64,000 nucleotides of DNA from Pilaira anomala (lineage: Eukaryota; Mucoromycota; Mucoromycetes; Mucorales; Mucoraceae), in contig JAIXMQ010000051.1 in assembly GCA_025716855.1 (NCBI GenBank), positions 1-64,000 on the forward strand. The letters are read 5' to 3'. Shown here piece by piece: positions 57,601 through 64,000 of this stretch. Each line of letters begins with the position of its first letter. Position 1 is the first letter of the stretch. The position numbers were made by a program, and so were the translations under genes. The notes beneath the pieces are model-generated. The model was not told the origin of the DNA. It saw only the letters and a list, made by a program, of their open reading frames with translations, and searched no databases.

Positions 57601-60291
57601 CGCGCTACTGAACTACTTACTGAGAAGAAACTTCAAGCACAACAACATGTGGATCTTGTAGCATGTCAAAGAAGCTTGGGTGAAGTTCAAGATGCTGCAG
57701 ATACAATTCAAAAGGAGATCGATCAAAGATTAAATGGTTTCGAAGTAGAAGATAATTCAAGCAAGGTATTAGAACAATTATATCGATCTTTCTCTACTAG
57801 CTTATCTAGTACCGAAACTCAACAAAAGAAGATACTTGGTCAAGCAGGCGCTGTACAAGAACTTTTGAATACGTTCAAGTCCAAATATCCAACGACAGAA
57901 GAAGATGTGAAAGCTATGCAGTCTCAACTCCAAGAAATTTTGGAAATTTTGAATACATCTTTGGTATCTGAACAAGCAGCATATGATGTATTGCGTCGTG
58001 TACTTGGTCATGCAAAAAGTGCAGAGACAATCTCTACTTGGGTTGAAAATTGTCATACAGCTACTGCTCATGTCCTTAGTGATGAATTAGATGAATCTGA
58101 AGCCATGTTTGAGTTGACAAGTTTAGAACAAAAATTGGTAGAATTTGAACATGTCATGACTTCCTTCAAGGAGCTTTCAAGTACTTTATTATTAATGGAA
58201 ACTGAAGGTGATGGTGATTCAATGGTACAGAAATTAATCAATATAGTCAAACAAAATGCAGAAGAAATTGAAAAGCAATGGTGTGCTGCAAATGATGAAT
58301 TTAAAGAGGTAGAAGCAGCAGTACAAAAGACTGCTCAAGGTGCAGCTATTGCCAGAAAGATTAAGCATGTAATGGCAATTGTTGGAGAAACAAGAGAGTA
58401 TGTACATGGATTCAAGTTGTTTGATTCAGATGATAATTCAAGTGTACAAACAATGGACGTTTCAGTCACAAGTGATTTGGGCGATACTCAAAGTAGTGAT
58501 CTAGGTGATTTGCCTGCTTCTGATACTCAAGCATCAAGTGCTGATGAGGAAGATGTTGGAGATAAATTGACTACAATTGAAGAAGAAAAGAAGGACATTA
58601 ACTCAGAAAGTATTAAGGAAGAAAATCAATCACTTTCAAGCATGCTTCGTGAATTTGAAGTAGAAAATATTCAACGCAATTTGAAATCAATGGAATCTGA
58701 TACAAAGCCACAAATTGAAAGTGAAATGGAGCAATTGAATACAATGATTTCAAATGTAAAAGATATTGATAGTATGTTTATTCGTCAACATGAACAAGTA
58801 CAAGAATCTGTTGTTAGTTTAAATCGATTATTTGATACAAAATATGCAGAACTTGAAAAAGCCATGGATATTGGAAAATACTTGAGGTTAGCGGATGATA
58901 TAGAAATACTTCAAACTTCTTTAGAGGAAGCAGTCAGTAAATCAGCACCACATCATGCAACATTAATTGGAAGTAGCTTTAGTAGAACAGATCTTCATGC
59001 CAAGTTAATTGAATTAGACGCGAGATTTAATTACTATGAAAAGAAAATTGTTCAAAACATGGCAAGTGCAAAACAACAAGCAATGGTAGTAATCGAAAAG
59101 GAGGAACCTGAAAGCCCTCTTGTTTCAAATCACTTAAAGGAAATGGAACAAAAATGGAGCTTAATAAAGAAACAATTCAAGACTCGCAAGATTGAATTAA
59201 GTAGAACAATTGATACCTCAATTGACCCACATGATCAACAAGCTCGTATTAGAAAATCATCATTACCTACTCGAAAGGCATCTTCTATACTAAGAGAAAG
59301 AGCAGATGCATCTACTTTAGCAAGACAAAGATTATCTCCTACCGCAAGTAGTTCGTCAAACAGTAGTAAGGGTAGTGTCAACAGATTAAACCCAAATCGA
59401 AGTACAGGTAGATACTTGGCACCTCCTCTTTTGCAACATCAGCCTTCTAAATCCGCTACTCATGTCAAGCCAAAACCTGCTCGTGTCACTGTACCTAAAC
59501 CTCCTTTAAATTCTTATGTTGCAGATCCTCATAATGACTTGGATATGGAAATTGGTCGTATTGTAAATGAAACACCTTATAGAGTTAAAGTCAAGATGGT
59601 ACCAGGTGAAGTAGGTAGATATTGGTTTGGTAATTTGAACCCTAAATTGGCTTATTGTCGTGTATTGAAGAGTAAGATGGTCATGGTGCGTGTAGGTGGT
59701 GGTTGGACCGAGTTATCTCAGTTCCTAAGAGATCATGCATTATTAGAAGGTGATTTCATTCCAAGAAGTAGAAGAGGCAATACAAGAACTAAAATGATAC
59801 CAGAAGAAGATGAGCCAAAGTCACCTACAATTCAAGAAGGATTTATCGAAACGCGAAGAGATTTAGGTAGACAACAACAACAACAGCAACAGCTACAACA
59901 GCAGCAGCAACAACAACAACAATTGCAACAACAAAGAAGTATATCACCTCAAAATAGATCTTCTACAACAACGAATAGTAGTCGATCCAGTACCTCAAAT
60001 CAACCTGTAGGATCTCCTAGTCATTCTAGTACTACTGGATACAAAGATGGAAATAAGTTTATTGCTGTAGATCAAAACGGAAATCAAATGGAGGTCAAGA
60101 TGAGAAAAGTAGTGGATGCACCTACTGTTACTGCTGGAAGAAATATGAGTTCAACTACTGCTAACACCAACGATTATACCCGAAGACGTATGGCAAGAAG
60201 AAGAGAAAAGGAAGGTACAACAACCAGTCCATCTTCTTCACCACAGAAAGTGCCAAGCAGTAAAAATGCTGCATTTAAAAATACCTTCTAG
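51666..60291 (+). CDS. Giant spectrin-repeat protein with C-terminal GAR (Gas2) domain
   Basis: Two exons, 51666-54402 and 54488-60291, give 2,846 residues. Nearly the whole length is helical and coiled-coil, with spaced Trp-bearing heptads typical of spectrin-like repeats (for example SWQDLNDRVRHFQTQ and WRDQWDQLNTVQEGVREWI). Residues about 2593-2672 form a GAR domain: GRYWFGNLNPKLAYCR, then MVMVRVGGGWTELSQFL, the zinc-stabilised microtubule-binding module of Gas2 and spectraplakins. A basic Ser/Pro/Arg-rich, poly-Gln-bearing tail (about 2707-2735) follows. Such architecture suggests a long cytoskeletal linker contacting microtubules. No complete actin-binding CH pair is seen at the N-terminus. 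The stretch SWQEKALICLAHRHFPDSI (residues 38-56) only recalls part of a CH domain. The start is the first ATG after the T-rich leader. Confidence 0.88.
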
Positions 60292-60404
60292 TGATAACAA
60301 AAAGTTTATACATATATACATAGTTTTTTTTTTACCCCTCAATACACACATATATACACATATAAAAAAAAAGTAATACCAATAAAAAACAATTTATTTT
60401 ATAG

Positions 60405-61150
60405 TTAAAAAAGATCCTTCATTTTACGAAGTTTACCCAAGACATCTGTAACAGAACTATTTGGATTAGAATCAATTAATCTTGCAACCTCGGGCAAATT
60501 AACACGTAAAAAGGGGTTTGTCAATTTTTCATTTTCAATGGTAGAAGGAGTTGTATATTCACTTGATTTCGCCCACTGTAATTTTGCTTCGATTTCTTTA
60601 TTGTTGGGCTCAATCGATTGTGCAAATCTCAAATTAGCTAAAGTATACTCGTGCCCAAAATACACTTTTGTATCTTCGGGTAATTGTAGGAGCTTTGAAA
60701 AGGCGGCCCACATATTTTCGGGTGTGCCTTCAAAGAATCGGCCGCATCCTGAGGAAAAGAGACAATCACCTGTAAAGACTGCACGATCGTCCTCGTTATC
60801 AATATAGTAGGAGATATGGTCCATTGTGTGGCCGGTGGTGGATAACGTTTGAATGCTCAAATCACCTAATTTAATAATCTCTCCGCCTTTCAAAAGGTGT
60901 GTGACAGATTCGACTTGAGATGAGCCACCGTAACAGATTAATTTGTTGTGGAATTTTTCCATCATTTCTGGGTTTCCACCTGCATGATCCCAGTGATGGT
61001 GTGTAGTCAAGATCCTATTTTAAGAATTTAATTCAGTATTAAGTTTATGTGCTTGAATTAGAGTATGGTTACATTGATAATTTATAATCTGGGTAAGAAT
61101 CCATAATTTTTAACACGTTTGCAGGTTCAACTGGATCCACAGCAGCCGCT

Positions 61151-61181
<31 letters not shown>

Positions 61182-61359
61182 GTGGTTAATTTCTCAAGAG
61201 CTTCATACTGCTTTAGTTTTTACTTACCTTGTTTTGTCTTTTCACAGAAAATAAGGTAGGCATAGCTAAAAATTTATAATTAATATTCTATATTTGATAT
61301 CTCTTTAAATATTGGTTACTTTACTTATCCTGGAGACAGTTAACAGGTTTAATAATCAT
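60405..61359 (-). CDS. GLO2: Hydroxyacylglutathione hydrolase (glyoxalase II)
   Basis: Four exons on the minus strand, 61325-61359, 61228-61265, 61073-61148 and 60405-61014, give 252 residues. It hydrolyses S-D-lactoylglutathione to D-lactate and glutathione, the second step of methylglyoxal detoxification. It has a metallo-beta-lactamase fold: the metal motif THHHWDH (54-60), a His in the TGHTMDH segment, the bridging Asp in FTGDCLFSSGCGRFFEG and the late ligand in FGHEYTLANLRFA. The small N-terminal exons are recovered by splicing (MIIKPVNCLQDNYAYLIFCE), matching the family start. No presequence is evident, so a cytosolic location is likely. It is tail-to-tail with the giant gene, 113 bp apart. 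Confidence 0.95.
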
Positions 61360-62060
61360 ATTTTTAAATGAACGGTTCAATTGAGAAAGTATCATCACAA
61401 AGAAGAAAAACAGAAATAAAATAAACGCGGTTGTTTTTTTTATAAATCAAAACGTCATTTGTGTTTCAATTCATCATTACTCAAATCAACTGAAGAAGTC
61501 ACTTTTTTTCGTGATTACTGATTTTCCTATACTTTGTTTTATTTTAAGAACATCCATCATATCTGTCTTGAACATGTATTTAAAGAAAATAGAAAATGCT
61601 GAATGAGTATGTTTTATTTGTAGTAGGGGACATATTCTTCCATCAATCATTATCCTCTTTAGAGCCTTGAGTGTAAAGTTAGAGTAAAAAAATACATGAC
61701 TTGTTTATCAGAATATAATCTAATGCATTTAATTGACAGCGTCCAGAACATTTTCTGAAGATATTTACACAAATATCTCTGTTTCTTTCCAAATCTATTC
61801 TCTCTTTCTCTCTCTCTCTTGTGATAAATTTCAGTTATGTGAGTTCATATTGAGATAAGAATAATATTGAATATAACATACGGCATGTTATTATTATTTT
61901 TTTAAAAAAAGGAAATTTTGCATGAAAAAAACATCAAAATGTTTAATGCAAAAAATATATTCCAAGTTGGGTGTATAATTATCTTTTTTATTTTTGCAGT
62001 TTGTATTGTTACATTTCTAAATGTATGTATATTTACATGAATTTCTGGTTTCTCAAGTCT
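61360..62060. other. Spacer, no supported gene
   Basis: Promoter side of glyoxalase II and 3' flank of the uL23m gene. Contains a TC run near 61800-61820 and A/T tracts. No gene is seen. Confidence 0.5.
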
Positions 62061-62583
62061 TTATTTCTTGCTATGTTCAGCTTCCATCTTTGCTTGAATC
62101 TTATCATTAACAATCTTCAATTTGTTTCTTTCCTCCTCGGTACCTCTGAAACGCCATCCCTTCATCTTACGACCAGCGGCCTTTGATCCAAGTTTACCTT
62201 GTTCTTGTTCTAACTCACACCACTCAGGGCCCTTGGGCCATTCAAAAGTTTCATTCAAGGTGATGATTGCCTTCTTGTAAGAAGGAGTCTTTACTTCCAT
62301 TGAACCGCCACGTGCCTTTTTATGTTCAGTTGCATAATTCATGGTACGTACTTCTTGTACTTCTACCCCATAAATGTTGGTTATATAAGAATGAATATCA
62401 AACTTGTTGCAGCTGGGTGGAACTTTGAAGGCAACTTGATTAGGTTGAAGATTAGGTGCGCGGATCATTTTAAACACAATGTTGGGTAAATAAACCTTGT
62501 CTAAAATTTCACATTAGTTTACTTTCTAGCTCTCATTCTATCTATCTATACATACTAAGGCCTTGACGGAATGGCGTTGTCAT
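62061..62583 (-). CDS. Mitochondrial large-subunit ribosomal protein uL23m
   Basis: Two exons on the minus strand, 62556-62583 and 62061-62500, give 155 residues. It is a component of the mitochondrial 54S subunit near the exit tunnel. The family pattern is clear: YLPNIVFKMIRAPNLQPNQ, then VPPSCNKFDIHSYITNIYG with the conserved NKFDI, followed by the KKAIITLNETFEWP strand. The highly charged C-terminus (KMKGWRF...) is usual in fungal mitochondrial ribosomal proteins. The 28-nt first exon supplies the start (MTTPFRQGL) and joins in frame at a GTATGT donor. Without it the first Met would be inside the conserved YLPN strand. Confidence 0.88.
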
Positions 62584-63194
62584 TTTCTTAACAAAAAATT
62601 AAAACAAGGTAGGGGGTAGGAAGAAGTGGGACAAGGCCCGACATACCCCCCTTTTTTTTCATTGAAAAATGGAGTCACAATTCATAATTAAAAGCCACTG
62701 ATTTTGGTAGTTCTTCTTACTTTTTCAATTAAGGTGGTTGTTATGGTAATATATGAGCTGTCAAATTTTAGTATGGCAACAGATTAGAGATATCGACTTT
62801 TTTTTCTATCATTTTAAATGAGAATATTTGCGCATGATTTGGTTTTTACAGAGTAAAGCTTATCTAAAATAATTTATTCAATAACCGCCCCTTTCAAGTA
62901 ATTTCAATAGAAACGATATTCTGAATAATAGGCTTTTTTTCTGTATCTTGTTTGTATAGTAATAAAACATAAGACCGCAATAATTTTTTTTAAAAGAGGC
63001 AAATGTGATAATATTCAATGTTGGACATGACGACTCCAAATTGCCTGAAAGAATAAAAAAAAGACGATTTCAATTGGTTCCTATACTAACAAGGTGGGGT
63101 AAAAAGATTGTGAGAAATATAAATTAGAATTCATTTTTTTTATTTTTTTCCCCAGTTTTCCCCAGCTAATTTTTTTTTTTTAATATTTGTTGTC
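62584..63194. other. Divergent promoter spacer, no supported gene
   Basis: 611 bp between the divergent uL23m and TPC1-like genes. A GC-richer patch, including a C run, lies near 62610-62660, and T runs lie before each start. No gene is seen. Confidence 0.5.
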
Positions 63195-64000
63195 ATGCCT
63201 TCTCATGTTACTTCTAATAAATTAAACGCTAAAGAAACTGCGTTATGTGGTGGGTTTGCTGGTCTAACCACCAGGTAATACTTGCCTTTTTTTTTCCTAT
63301 TAGTAAGAAGAAAAAAAGTACTAATTGAATATTTTGTTTTATATATGTATATAAAGAATGGCCATCTCTCCTTTAGACGTTGTAAAGATTAGACTTCAAC
63401 TTCAACCAGAACCACTTACATTAAAAGGAATGCTATCACTTAACGGTAGAAACCATATGAAATATCATGGCATTACACAAACATTTAAAAAGATTATTAT
63501 GGAAGAAGGTGTAAAGGTATGCCCTTTCCCTTTTTTTTTTCTGTAGAATTTCAATTTTTTATTTACATATTCCACATTAGGGATTATTTAAAGGAAATGT
63601 TGCTGCCGAATATTTATATGTTACGTATGGTGCTGCACAATTTTATGCTTATTATTATTTGGATTCATTTCTAAAAACCGTAAGAAATCTATATTTATCA
63701 AAGTAAAATATACACACAAACAATTAAAAATCATAATAGAAAAATCATGTAGCACCATCTCTCAAACCATTTATATCTGGTATGCTTGCCGGTAGTTTTG
63801 CAACAGCTACTACGTACCCATTTGATTTATTAAGAACTCGGTTTGCAATGCAAGGAGAAACAAAGGTATGAATGTAGTTGAATATGATTTACATTTTTTT
63901 GGTTTTATTTATCGGGTTTGATATATATAGGTTTATAATAGTATGGCTCATGCCGTGGCTGATATATATGAAAAAGAAGGAATCCGTGGTTTTTACCGAG
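63195..64000 (+). CDS. TPC1: Mitochondrial thiamine pyrophosphate carrier (Tpc1-like), 3' end beyond window
   Basis: Five exons are visible, 63195-63274, 63357-63516, 63581-63679, 63740-63865 and 63931-64000; the gene continues past the window edge. It is an SLC25 carrier. Repeat 1 has [13 protein letters not shown] and EEGVKGLFKGN; repeat 2 has [15 protein letters not shown]. The [16 protein letters not shown] segment after repeat 1 is characteristic of the thiamine-pyrophosphate carrier group (yeast Tpc1, human SLC25A19), which brings ThPP into the matrix. Exon 4 starts right after TAATAG, giving [15 protein letters not shown]. This is the second carrier gene in the window; it belongs to a different branch from the one at 1262. 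Confidence 0.88.

Overview
This window is nuclear DNA from a fungus. It is strongly AT-rich, with homopolymeric A or T runs of 10 to 60 bases. Most genes carry several short GT-AG introns (about 45-90 bp). Encoded proteins include a vacuolar carboxypeptidase Y, a membrane-anchored Pho8-type alkaline phosphatase, Mkt1, a Mig1/CreA-like zinc-finger protein, a PTR2 peptide transporter and Dot1. An Asunder/INTS13-like gene and the long AT-rich intergenic regions point away from Saccharomyces-type yeasts and toward an early-diverging lineage, most likely Mucoromycota. That placement is an inference from gene content.

Left part (1-20.6 kb): a mitochondrial NAD+-type carrier with a possible upstream ORF; a PTR2 peptide transporter (minus); about 5.7 kb without an intact gene but with decayed coding relics at 8.5-9.8 kb; tRNA-Asn(GTT) (minus); a SWI3/RSC8-type chromatin remodeller subunit followed closely by the Dot1 histone methyltransferase (plus); a four-helix MARVEL-like membrane protein (minus); alkaline phosphatase (plus); RFC2 clamp-loader subunit (minus).

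Middle (20.6-45 kb): a 3 kb empty stretch, a C2H2 zinc-finger gene (plus), another 3.5 kb empty stretch, arginase, a fatty-aldehyde-dehydrogenase-like ALDH3 and a small unknown protein (all minus). Then come a two-domain protein joining a TIM-barrel hydrolase-like region to a formylglycine-generating-enzyme-like fold without the usual cysteines (minus), the INTS13-like gene (plus), carboxypeptidase Y (plus) and an MFS transporter (minus).

Right part (46-64 kb): Mkt1, a PPR protein, ribosomal protein S11 and a 2,846-residue spectrin-repeat protein with a C-terminal GAR (Gas2) microtubule-binding domain (all plus); glyoxalase II and mitochondrial ribosomal protein uL23m (minus); and the 5' part of a thiamine-pyrophosphate carrier cut by the window edge (plus).

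There are no operons. Genes are a mix of housekeeping, mitochondrial, vacuolar and chromatin functions. Exon joins were worked out by hand from GT-AG sites and reading-frame continuity. For every multi-exon gene except the window-edge one, the exon lengths add up to a multiple of three ending in a stop. The points most worth a second look are the Integrator-type subunit, the giant GAR-domain protein, the fused FGE-like protein, the evenly spaced TCACATGA array at 51.2 kb and the CACGTG cluster between the tRNA and SWI3.
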